Source: Trichoplax adhaerens
Lineage: Eukaryota; Placozoa; Uniplacotomia; Trichoplacea; Trichoplacidae
Direction: 5' to 3'
DNA: 64,000 nucleotides
NCBI RefSeq assembly: GCF_000150275.1
Contig: NW_002060944.1
Location: 7,640,735-7,704,734, forward strand
Part shown: in pieces, positions 52,420 through 64,000 of the stretch
How the letters are laid out: each line of letters begins with the position of its first letter
Numbering within the stretch: the stretch's first letter is position 1
Program-made: the position numbers and the translations under genes
The notes under the pieces: model-generated
Database searches by the model: none
What the model was told of the DNA's origin: nothing
Seen by the model: only the letters and a program-made list of their open reading frames with translations

Positions 52420-52810
52420 GCTACTCTACTGTACTGTACAGTACGCTATACGGTACACTGTACACTGTAAACTGGACAGAATAAATTATATAAATTAAAT
52501 TATAAATTAATTATACTGTACAGTAAACTTTGGTACAGTTTACACTACTATAATGTGGTGATATAACCGCTAATTTGGATGGCAATCGCGGATAATGGAT
52601 TATTTCAGACATAGTACTGTACACCAGTCAGTGGGCTATATGGTAGACAGACTCATATCATCATCATTGGCGATTTTATAAAATTCATTCATCGTGCAGT
52701 AGACATTGGTCCGAATCCTGCAGTACAGTACAGTACGTACAGAGTGGACTGTACTGTACACTGTACTGTACAGTATACTGTACTGTAGAGTACTGTACTG
52801 TAGCTGACCT
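52420..52810. repeat. Cluster of GTACTGTAC/CTGTACAG palindromes
   Basis: Many overlapping copies of tactgtacagta, gtacactgtac and gtacagtac occur here, alternating with AT-rich stretches. The same words crowd 2990-3280, 9660-10290 and 12990-13030. They look like a genome-wide low-complexity family rather than individual binding sites. Confidence 0.7.
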
Positions 52811-53025
52811 ACATCGCTATGGGTGACATCTTTTTTACTCAGGCTATACGATACAGTAGTGGTCAGCGGAAATACTCATGTCTGATCATGATGAAGTACA
52901 GTACTGCACACTGTGGACTGCATACTGTAGTTGGCCTGCATCGCTATGGGTGACATCTTTTTTACTCAGGCTGTACGATACGGTACCGATCAGCGGAAAT
53001 ACTCATGTCTCGTCATGACGAAAAC
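52800..53025. repeat. Direct duplication of about 100 bp, period 127
   Basis: The block catcgctatgggtgacatc starts at 52812 and again at 52939. The following ttttttactcaggct and cagcggaaatactcatgtct segments are shared. The two copies are separated by GTACTGTAC-type palindromic sequence. Confidence 0.85.
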
Positions 53026-54235
53026 GGAAGATGTGTACCAGACCGTACCAGTTGTAACGGTACTAACGGTAGAATCGATTGGAAACTGGATACTACCCGG
53101 ATAGCACTAGACGAGAGCTTAGTCGAGGTCGCTGATCGCTTTGATGTTTTGTTCATCCTTTTTCTATTAGTCAACAACAAAATTAAAATTGATTGCATTA
53201 CCCGACTCTAATTTATCAACATAAAGACGAGCAATATCGGCTTTCCAGGCTAAAAGAAGGAAAGAGTCAATACACCAAGAGTCAGTTCAAGCAATCTGAA
53301 CAATTGGAATCTTGGTACAATAGCTACAAACCGTTATTATAACGGTCGGAAAGTTGACAACCTATCCATTTTTTTCTATTCATATTCTTCTGGCGATACG
53401 TCGATCGATTTCCTGCTTGCCAATATTATCATCCATTCAACACTTTCCTATTCCAATTTTTGAAGGAGGTATATCATTATACTTGATTTTGCTATGACTG
53501 GGATATCAACTATAGCTATTGTTCACTTAACTACCATGCTATATAGTCTTATTCTCGGTTAATCAAGGAGAAATGAAACTAGTATTAAAATATCCTTATT
53601 ATCCTTATTAGGGTGTAGTAGCTAGGAGTAAGACGCTCTCGTTAAAATTGTTGTGGTGGGCATCTTTGCCAATTGGTCTTGGTGATGTCCGTTATATGGT
53701 GATTACCTGATGATTTTACTTTCAGTTCAATCATAGTATGGTATAATCACTTCGATATCCTTTCCAAGACTCTATCCAATGCTTTTCAACCACAAGATTA
53801 ATGCCATAACTGTCTATTTTTTATAAGGTAAGATGATGACAACGATGACCAAGAGAGAGAAAAAGGATAATGACATTACAGTAATGATACAAATCAATCA
53901 TGACATTGTATTCCTAAATATCAATTTACAACTTCGATCGATAAATTCATCTCCTATGGCTAGGAGAACATAATTTAGTCATGGAAAATTTTGCTAATCA
54001 GTCTTTGTAAGATATTTTCCACTTCAGTAGAATAATTCATCCCTCAACAAATGATTTTATACCAAATGTAGAATAGCACTGGACACTTTTCCGACTGACT
54101 TTAATGATACATTGATTGAATAGTAATCATTTCTTTTTATTCCCTCTTATGATGGTTAATGCTCGCTAATGTCGATCATCAAGACAATCATTGTATGTGT
54201 TATTACGACGTGAAAGATCGTCTTTTAACAACTTC

Positions 54236-57200
54236 ATGGCCTTAGTAATCAAGAGGATCGCTTCAAGCTATATCATATTCCTCTTCTTGGTCATTAGCCT
54301 GGTATTACCCACATCCAATTTAGTCGGTAAGTCTTGTTACTTTTTTCATTTATTTCAATTATCTTCAACTACAACAGTCTACCCACATTTCCAAATAATC
54401 ACCTCATATGCTATGCTAAGTGTTGCAACATGATCATTAATTAATGATCACCTCGCTACTGTACATGATTGTATCCACCAAAATTGATAGGAACGAATTT
54501 GTGCGATAGCCACGTTTTTTAAACAATGTTGTTTTTAATCGCATCATGACGCTTATCATCAAATACCACTTTTTCCCCCTTAAATTATTACAAATGCTTT
54601 CAAGATAGTGTTAATTAATGGATTAATGCTGGCTATCAACTGTGTCTTGTTATGTAAGTGACCGATTATTAGCAAAATTGTATACAGTACTACCGTATGT
54701 ATATCAACAAATTCCATCAAAATTTCAACAAAACTTCGCTCTTAACTGAGCCTGTAGTAAACTAACCTGCCGGTACAATACACTAAAGTGATAGATTGTA
54801 ACCTTTCAATTGATAAGAGCCCTATAATTTCCCTCAAAATGAACCTATTTCCACTCTAATTTGAAGCAATTACGTTCGATGTCATTAATTCTATTTCCAT
54901 GCAATAATGGATCATGAGATTGATATAGCAGCGCTAAAATGATCATTAAATCCAAGTGCCCCCCCATGTGGCGAAAAGACATTATTTGAAGCATTATCGA
55001 AAATAAACGCTAAAATTTCTCCACCAAAAAGTCATCGATGAAATTAACGAGTTGTTCTACAGTATATACGCGTAGAGTAGAGGCCAATATCACTTTACTT
55101 TAAAAGCTGAAGTAATACAGTCTAATCGAAATCGTTTACTTAAAACATTCCATATACTGTAAGTTAAAAATAAAACTAAATTTTCACTGTATTAGATAGG
55201 CGTTATAACATAGCTGTTGGACGATAAATTATCCTTCTATATTGTACAGTAATCATAACAGATTAATTTTTGTCTTGATACATTGTAATTGATTTCAAAA
55301 GTGTTCTCATGGTATTCCATGCAGTAAAATGAATTAGATTGTTGTCATTTTATTAGAAGAGTGTAACTAAATCTGCTTTTCATAGGTAGAGCTCATGATA
55401 AAGTAAATAAGTCAGAGCATTAGTCATCATAGGAATCAAATCCTCAATATTTTAGTACCATCTGACATAATAGCTCACTAAATACCATATTATAGTCCAC
55501 AAGACTGATTTTTTGATATCATCTCTCTCTAGCAGATTTAGTCAATTTAATAGAATGATTTAATTATGAGATTACTACCAAAATGCTTTAAATAGTAACT
55601 TCAATTTGAAATCATAAAGGCTAAAAAGAATTTTGATATCAATTTCTGTTACAATAATACGAATTCCGGCAGGCGATCTAATTTGTCGTGATCTGATAGA
55701 ATTACATCGTAATGGTAGAAGATCAGGAGGCTTCCTAGCTAGAAAATAATAATAATGATTATAAATAATTTTACCCATACAATGAAATCTGGTAGTCCAT
55801 CGAATTGACCTATATACGATAGTATTACTCCTCATCTTAGGCATAGAAAACTAACTGGTTTCATTTTACAAAAGTCATCATCATCGGAATAAACTTTACT
55901 ACTGTAATACATCGATAATTATTTTAAAATTTTATTATAAGCTGTAACCGTCATCATTTTTGATCAGTTGATTGATTATCAATGATAGCAGGTTAGATAG
56001 ATAGAATAGGAGGTAAACAAACAACTTTGGTATACTTACAGTCATCTCTTTGTGAAAGTCATTAGGATAAGTCATAAATATTGGAATTCAATAGTAACAG
56101 ACAGATTATCGATTGAAAAGGTTTTTAATTTCAATTATAGCTTTCACCATACAATGATTACTTCTAAGTGATCATTGTAAACTAAAATGTTGTAACTAAC
56201 AGCGTTTAATTCTATTGCTAGTGCTGCATGGCTCAACTAATTTAGCATTATCGTTCGTTCGTGTATTACTGATCTCGTAGGAAATACAATCCGTACATAT
56301 ATGCCAGCCTTAAACTGTTTTTGTCGTTATTATCGACAAGTTATAATGACATGTACACACGTTTCTTAGTATTTAGTTGATAGCAATAATATCACTATAT
56401 CGTCATTTTATTTATAAGGGGGCTAGCAGTTATTACAAATTAGTTAACATATTAATTTCAAGTAACATTTCCAAGCGATACCATGATTTTTCATCGCTAA
56501 AGATATTGATTCTATAAATTATTAATGATTAATTATGGACAGACTGTCTGGCACCTTGCATATTAAAATTCTCAATGTTATGTTTTGTCTCTCATTAAAT
56601 CATGTTCATGACTGCTATCATTCACAATCCAACTACGATCGTATTATTTCTTTAGACGATAATACCTGGTCTTGTGATAAAACACAGTAAGCTTGATTTT
56701 CTGTCAATCGCTATTAGAATTATGCTCAAAAAGATCAGTATGAAATTTCACATCAATACCTTAAAATTTCAGTATAATCCTCTGCATATCCTATTTTTAA
56801 AGTCATTTTTAAGTTAAAGCTATATGTCAGCTCAAATTTCTAAATTTTCCATATATCCTCGAAGGATTTCACTAATTCAGCATCAATTAAAAAATATCCT
56901 AATTATACATAAATACAAATTATAAAGTTCAGGGGTTAATTACGAAGTTATGAATACCTTTTTTATTATTAGGTTATAGTTAATATTAAAGGTAGAACTT
57001 TTATTGAATAGACAATATTGAGAGTATAGTTATATTATTGTAATGGCTAGACGTTTAAGGCCATTATTTATGTCTGTAATCTAAGAAGCTAACATGAAAC
57101 GTTGTGCATTATGATAAATGATCACAAAGAAAGATGAAATGATCTTTAATAAGAAAGAAAACAAAACTAACAGTACAGTTCATGCCCACATTGCCCAGCT

Positions 57201-60200
57201 ACTATGCTCTATTTAAATAAGCGAAAAAATTTTATCCTAGTCAACAATTTGCTTAGGCTATGATTTACCTTGAAATAGAAGCGATAGTCTTAATTAAATA
57301 TTATAGAGTAACCAACATTTTTTTCCGATAGTAATTAATATTGTAATAAGCTAGAACGATGTTATTTATTTATAATTCGGTAAAAATGTTCGAAAATGTC
57401 CATTATGCGAACGTATAATACATGTATCGTGCTGTGGAATTTAATTATTTCATATCCGCTTCCTTTATTTTTAAAAGCAGACATCAAAGGGTAAATGTCT
57501 CCTAAATTAGTACTAATTGCTAGGGATGTTCTTCATACTGTATAGGAAATGAGTGTTAATGCTATTTCTTTGGAATGTACAGTTATGCTATCACGATAAC
57601 TATTTTTCTACAGGTTTATATGCTCTAATTACCTGTATGAAATCCAAAATGATTTTGAGCTATAGAATTTGATACTAGTCATAATCATTCTAATACGGCA
57701 GATCCAGCAGACAGCCGATAGAAAAAGTTTAAATTACACAAACATCAAGTTATAAATACCTGCTGTAGATAGCCAGATATTTCGAATGGAACAATTTAAT
57801 TTATAGAAATTATTGCAATTCATTCAATTAGGAGTATATCTTTAAGCTACAAATATCGGTAGCCAGATATGTGTAAACTGATACAGATATGATCATTTAA
57901 ACACTCGATTACGACGATATCACGATAACAATTTTATTTTTCTATAGCTTGAAACTATACAGCAGCAAATGCTTACTTTACTAAACAGTCTAAATAGAAT
58001 AATTATATATTATATAGATATAGTTAAATCTTCAATGTTATAGAAATCTGACGATTAAAACTATACTAAAGTCCTTAACATTTTGCATCGGGTAATAGCT
58101 TAATTAATATTAGAAAATTTTCAGGCTTCAACTTCTTGATTAAATGGTGATAAATAACAAATTGACCAATATAACTATAACTGAACACTCGTTATCTTTC
58201 GAATCATTTACATAAACCTATCTTGGGCCTTGTTTAAATTTTTAGCTTTTCAAATATTTCTTAATTAAGAGCTTTGTCTATACATTTTACTTTTGGTACT
58301 ATGCTTGGGAATTTATCTAAACTTTGCTATATATTTAATCTAACCTTATATATACGGTATTTTCTATCTAGCGGCTCAAACGGTGCAAGCTACTGGTTTC
58401 GGTGTTAAAAGAGTTCGAGTTTATTCTCGAAATATTTTATTAGACTGCCAAATTACTGCAACAGCCGGTGTCCAGTATTCTAAATCATGGGACCGCAATG
58501 GCAATATTCAAATCTCGAACTCTAGTCGTTTTTCTATATTACAAAATGGTTTACTAATTAGAACAGTACAAGTTGGTGATAATGGAACTTATACGTGCAC
58601 TGTTCGGTATGCAGATAATAATAACAACCCGAAATCTACACTTGCAAAAGGCGATTTAATTGTAGAAGGTAAGAGTAGTAGTTATTATCACAACTAATAT
58701 GCCACCGTATAACAATTTTTGGATCGCTGGTATTTTTTTTATAAACATGTGACTGATTGCGCAGCGATAGAATATATCCAAAATAAGATGCTGATATCAT
58801 GTTGTAAATCATGGTGTTTCTTTAACCTTATAGTATTTTCGATTACCATTTCACTTTAATAATTAATTATCTACCTTTTATACTCATTTATGCTAGACAT
58901 CAAGTGAATTTTCTTTTTAACCAGTAATCTGTATAAGCTATGCTACTATATCATGTCAGCGTATAGTCTACAATATCCCCTTCTTTCAATATAATATCAG
59001 TTAAATTTATAGATTTAGCATAACTACTAATCATACTTTCCGATCAAAGTACGCATGCTATAGAGCTAGCGAACTCATTGTTGTCGAAATTATTAGCACC
59101 ATGATTATTTTATTTAGCCTAGTCGTTAATGTTCATTTTGGTTACTGAATATTAAGAAATTGACCTCGTAACGAGCTAGTAAGCTAGCGACAGTGAATTG
59201 TTAAGGCTACAATAGTTACTACCAAAATTTTTTTACATCTATATTCATCGTTAATGGTTGCTCTTGATTCATGGCTTTTAAAATAAATTGTCGATTAATA
59301 AACCATTTTTAAACTGTTTTATTCAATTTATAGCGCCACCATCACCACCAACTAAACCGATTGTTACTGCAATCAGTTCTAAATCGATAATATTATTATG
59401 GAATCCACCTTTAAGTAGTGGCAATTCGCCTATAACAACTTATATTGTCGAATACCGTACAGCAAGCACCTCATGGGCAACTGTCCTACAAACCTTATCC
59501 AATAACAATGTAAATATATCTAATTTACGGCCCAAGACATTTTACTACTTTCGCATTAAAGCTGCCAATATTGTTGGAACTGGAAGTGAAAGCCCATTCA
59601 CCACTGTAGAAACTTTACAAGCAGGTTTGTACACCACTTATAGAATATCTATTATAGCCATACTTAATCAATCGTCTCGAAATAACCTATACGTCTTAAA
59701 TCGTCTAGAACCTTCTGCTCCACCACAAAATATTAATATAGTCGCTCTCCAAGTTAGCAATACCTTAAGAATATCGTGGCAAGTAAGTTGAACTTAAAAC
59801 GAAATAAAGTTTGTACTAGTTGTAAAATATAAGTTACGATAGTATAAATGTTTATAAAATGTTTAAATTGTATATTATTCTAATTGAATTAAATTTAATC
59901 TTTGCAGCCCCCACCGGTCGATCAGCAATATGGCACCATAGCAGGCTACAATATAGCTTACAAGCCAAGTGGCGTACAAAGTATCGATTTTGAAATGATT
60001 AATATTGGTGGTAGCACCACTACAGCTGATTTAAACAATTTAAGCCCTTACACAACATATTCCATTAAAATTCGAGCCAATAATAGCATTGGTTTCGGGC
60101 CATACAGCCAAATTTACGAGAAAAGGACGCGAGAAATAGGTAAAAGTATTCGGATCAAGTATAATAATTAATCACGTGCAAATTTAAACTTTTATACTAT

Positions 60201-63200
60201 GTAAAAGTTGACATAGAAGTAAAGATGATTTAATTGCGATTTCTAAATTTGTTTTATGTTCTATACAGATCCGCAGGCATCTCCACAACAAATTCGAGGA
60301 AACAGTGTAACGTCAAGTGTTATAACACTAACTTGGCAACCACCTGATCCGTTTCAAACTTATGGGTCAATCATTCGATATCAGGTTAATTCTATTAGCG
60401 TAACTTTTTGTGTAGATTATCTTTTGCTCGGCATTAACATATAGCGAAAGAGTCTAAAGATTGTAGTTAATTAATACTTCTAATTTATTTCGTTATTATA
60501 CTAAATGATTACATATATCTTTATTTTGTTAATTTATTAGATACGAGCTCAATTGACAAGTAATACCAATATTGTAAGATATTTTGATCAAGCATCTGAT
60601 AGCGCATCCATTATTCAGCGTGGAAATGCTACCAATTTAAATAAATTTACTACTTATACAATGACGGTTCGAGCATATAATAGTGCTGGTCCTTCACCTT
60701 GGAGTTCGTCTATTCGTACAACAACCTTAGAAGACAGTGAGTCATTTTATAGAAATTATGGCTAATAACTTAAATTTAACTTAATATTTTGTTCTGCTAA
60801 TAATATAACATTAAGTACCGATTTAAGCAGTGTTTTATAGGTTAACCATAGATTGATCATACTATTAAGTATATGGTACCATACTAAATGCTTTACTTAT
60901 TGCAATAAATTTAGTTCCAGGAACTCCTTCAGGAGTTACAATTTTAGAAATTACTGATCGAACGATACGACTATCATGGAATACTCCAATAGATCAGAAT
61001 GGAATTATCATCAGTTATAGACTTCGTCAATGCTTGTTTAACACTAGCACTTGTAGTACTTGGCAAATTTATTCCAACACCACGTTTTCTGGAGCTCTTA
61101 GCTCGTTACAAGCTAACACTAATTATGGCATACAATTAGCAGCAAGCACAAGCGTTGGATTTGGCAAAATGTTTCAACAAAGTGTCACAACAGCTCTGCC
61201 AATTAGTGAGTTTATGCTTTGATGTCCCATTTTCTTTGAGTTCTATTTTTACCTGTGATATCATAATTCAATCTTTGTACTAATGTACATTTCGAATTTT
61301 ATTAGATCTGCCGGAAGCCCCTGGTAGACCTAGTCCAACTGTACAATCGGCAACATCGGTTTCACTATCATGGTCACCCCCGATCTCAACTGGATCTGGT
61401 TTACTATCCCATTATAAATTAACTTATAATAAACGAGCAGAAAGTACTTGGACTCAAATTAATGTGCGTGCCAATGAGACACAATATACGGTTACAAATT
61501 TAGCACCTTATACTTATTATCGATTTCGGGTCTATGCCGTCAATACCTTGGGCTCAGAAACCCCTAGTCCGATTACATCCTATATTTTGACGTTTGAAGC
61601 AAGTGAGTCTGTAAAAATATAAAACTTATATAGTGGCAAGGCTACAGCTAGCTTGTATAGTGATCTCTGTAGTATGCTATCAACTTTTTGCGGTGACATA
61701 CCGTATTTATGTTCAATTGGTAAATACTTTTATGCATCTGTTAACGCACAAATAGGCAAACGTTTTATGCTTTACAAGAGTAGAAATTAACCGAATCATG
61801 CAATTTAATTATTGATTTTAGTTCCTTCAGCAGCGCCTCAGAATGTCGTTGCTATCCCCATTCGAGATACTAGCCTATTAATCAAGTGGCAAGCACCCCC
61901 AAGCAGTCATTGGAATGGTATACTATTAGGTTATACTATCGTTTATCAACAGCGTGGATCAACTTTGGAGCAATCAGTCAACGTAGATGGTGCAGAAAAG
62001 GATAGCTTTCAATTTAGTCAGTTGTTAACTAATACTGACTATGAAATTCGAATTCAAGCGCGGAATAGCCGTGGAGGTGGAGTATTTAGTCGTCAAATCA
62101 TAGCTCGTACTCGTGAAAGAGCTCCATCTCAGGCTCCATCTCCGATTACAACAAAGTCAATTAATGCGACTGCGATAGAAGTGAAATGGGGGCTTATTCC
62201 TGATGGTGCTGCACGTGGTATTATTATGGGATACAAGGTATGATAGTATTTAATTTAGTAATAACTGTGCCTGGTTATGGACTAATTAGTCATAGAGTGT
62301 TAGTAATTACCTTTTCTGTGATATGAATTAGCTTAGCAGAACGTATTTTAACTACAAGAATATCTGATTTAGTGAATCGATTGATGAGTATGTTCCCAGA
62401 TAACTTACTTAATTACTAAACAGATTCGATATTGGCGAGAGATAGTCGCTGGCATATCCATCAGAAACGTTAATAACGCCACAGCAACTTCTACAATAAT
62501 AAGTGGTTTAGTCAGTGAGCGGTCGTACTATGTACAAGTTTTAGGCTATACGTCTCGAGGAGACGGTCCGGCAAGTTCACCACCAAATTACGTCTACGTA
62601 TCTCCCTTAAGTATGTCATGGTATTACATTAATTATCAATTCACTTGTTTTGGCTTAGCCTCATGTGTGATAACACACCCAGAGAGGATTTATAAGATAA
62701 AATAAGGAAAGTAATAGCGGTCCTAACTGATAATTTCTTTTGTTAACATAGTTCCATCAGCTCCACAAGGCATTACCTTCAGTTCGATTTCGTCTAATTC
62801 TCTTCGAATTAATTGGGTTATGCCATACCGACCTAATAAACCAATTCTTCAATTTCGAATTGGTTTTGCTCTTAATTCTGCCACGCAGCTACAAAATATT
62901 TACATTGCTGGAAATAGTACATTTAACTTTCGTCATAACAATTTGCTATCCCGGCGTGATTACAAATACCAAGTTTGTGCAGAAAATGCTGCTGGATGGG
63001 GATGTAGTCTTTTCTACATTGTTAGAACTGAATCTACTATCGGATGTAAGTACTGCAAATTCATAGATAATTTAATGGAAATATGTATGTAGCAAATATT
63101 GAACTAGAACTATCCAAGGGAAAGGATTTTTGTAGCGAATTTTTTAATTAATTCGTAATTGATTTCACTGATTGAATTGCTGTAATTAGTATGAAGCGTA

Positions 63201-63941
63201 CGATATAAATTGTAAGCTAGAGTTTTGTAAGACTTCAGTCGGTTGCGGTCGTCATTATCTTATTATGTTATAACTTTCCAATTTCAATAGTTTATGTTGC
63301 TTTGGTAGTTTATCTAATTCATATTTTCAATCACATTGTAGCAATCCCAGCTCTAGCTCAATCAATACGATATCCGGCAGAGACTATTGGAGCTCAATCA
63401 TTTGTTATGTTATGGAATAATCCAGCAGGTACTTATCCAATCCGTTATTACAGAGTTCGCTATAGTAGTGATGGAAGTACATGGTTCGTTTTGGATGAGC
63501 TCATTCCTCCATCCCCTACAAGTTTTATACTACGTGGTTTTCAGCCTAATACCCGCTATTTTCTGCAAGTTATTTCAACTAATGATTATAATAATGGATT
63601 TTGGAGTAGCTCAATCCAAGCACAAACTTTACCAACTTGGCCAAGTCAGGTTCCATCTAACGTTTTAGCGCAAGTTGATAATTCAACGACTATCCTCGTT
63701 ACGTGGACAGGCATTTCTACAACCGGCTTTAATGGTGTTCCACTTGGTTATCGCTTGCGATATCGAATTGTCGATAATGCTAATGTTTACACAGTTCTTC
63801 AATCAGCAAATACAACAGCATTTCGTTATTATATACAAGGTTTATTACAATATTCTACTTATGGGGTCTCTGTTGCCGCATACAACAGTAATGGTACTGG
63901 GCCTTATAGCAATGAAGTGACTGTTCAAACTCAAGCTTCCG
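54236..63941 (+). CDS. Signal peptide, one Ig domain and at least ten FN3 domains: cell-surface protein (3' end outside window)
   Basis: 13 exons, 1127 residues so far: 54236-54326, 58372-58668, 59334-59624, 59709-59782, 59908-60139, 60269-60384, 60541-60736, 60915-61205, 61306-61602, 61822-62237, 62424-62610, 62752-63045, 63342-63941. Exon 1 is a signal peptide (MALVIKRIASS, then a hydrophobic run IIFLFLVISLVL). Exon 2 is an Ig domain (residues 31-129: LLDCQ, the paired Trp, DNGTYTC). FN3 domains follow at about 130-226, 227-328, 329-432, 433-529, 530-628, 629-735, 736-829, 830-927, 928-1025 and 1026-1127. They show TLTWQPP/LRISWQ starts, Y..Y/F.I.A.N cores and GxGxxS F-G loops. Domain edges are phase-1 introns. 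The architecture suggests an adhesion receptor of the sidekick, RPTP or DSCAM kind. One Ig with this many FN3 matches none of them exactly, and the missing C-terminus (membrane span, phosphatase or other) would decide. Confidence 0.88.
54327..58371 (+). other. Intron 1 of the Ig/FN3 gene
   Basis: This 4 kb intron separates the signal-peptide exon (ends GTC G|GTAAGT) from the Ig exon (CTATCTAG|CG), both phase 1. I see no additional domain-coding exon inside, though a further phase-1 exon of unfamiliar content could be missed. No repeats stand out. Confidence 0.55.
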
Positions 63942-64000
63942 GTAAAGTATTTCTTGCTTCGCGTTATCCGGAGATTTATTTATCGCTTTTCTATTATATA
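63942..64000 (+). other. Start of intron 13 of the Ig/FN3 gene
   Basis: It begins with GTAAAG after TCC G (phase 1). The gene continues past the right edge. Confidence 0.7.

Larger units (their letters stand above)
47993..54235. other. Gene-poor, repeat-rich region between myosin and the Ig/FN3 gene
   Basis: The first part is probably the myosin 3' UTR and flank. From about 50130 on, three different tandem-repeat families follow one another (about 125, 214-228 and 127 bp), then a cluster of GTACTGTAC palindromes at 52420-52960. From 53030 to 54235 lies unremarkable sequence that should include the promoter of the Ig/FN3 gene. No convincing gene was found. Confidence 0.6.

Overview
The window looks like nuclear DNA of an early-branching animal, most likely a placozoan (Trichoplax-like). 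It is AT-rich, almost every gene is cut into many short exons by small GT-AG introns (mostly 70-300 bases), the genes are metazoan, and the intergenic DNA carries dispersed GTACTGTAC-type palindromes. The placozoan assignment is my inference; I could not run a search. All gene models were read by hand: each exon join was checked for GT/AG ends and matching codon phase.

Layout. Positions 1-2636 (minus) hold the first two coding exons of a USP7/HAUSP-like deubiquitinase whose body lies left of the window. Positions 5820-9344 (minus) hold a two-exon HAPSTR1 (C16orf72) orthologue. A 1.3 kb divergent promoter region separates it from XPO6 (exportin-6), plus strand, 10639-18444, 24 exons, 1133 residues. 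Convergent with XPO6 is a 40-exon minus-strand gene, 19141-27243, for an about 1222-residue helical-repeat (HEAT/ARM-like) protein that I cannot name firmly; MEI1 is the best guess by length and type. A 5.5 kb gap with a diverged tandem triplication follows. Then comes a complete striated-type myosin II heavy chain, 32736-47992 (plus), 50 coding exons, about 1948 residues, with one apparent single-base frameshift. Positions 47993-54235 are gene-poor and rich in tandem repeats. From 54236 to the right edge (plus) runs the 5' part of a cell-surface protein with signal peptide, one Ig domain and at least ten fibronectin III domains.

Functional links. USP7 and HAPSTR1 (a HUWE1 partner) both belong to ubiquitin-dependent stress control. 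They are also neighbours on human 16p13.2, with XPO6 on 16p11.2, so the cluster may be an old linkage block. XPO6 exports profilin-actin from the nucleus and myosin II works on actin, but their proximity here is probably chance. The clearest points of interest are the striated-type myosin in a probable animal without muscle, the ancient synteny, the micro-exon-rich unnamed gene, the phase-1 modular Ig/FN3 gene, and several unrelated tandem-repeat families.
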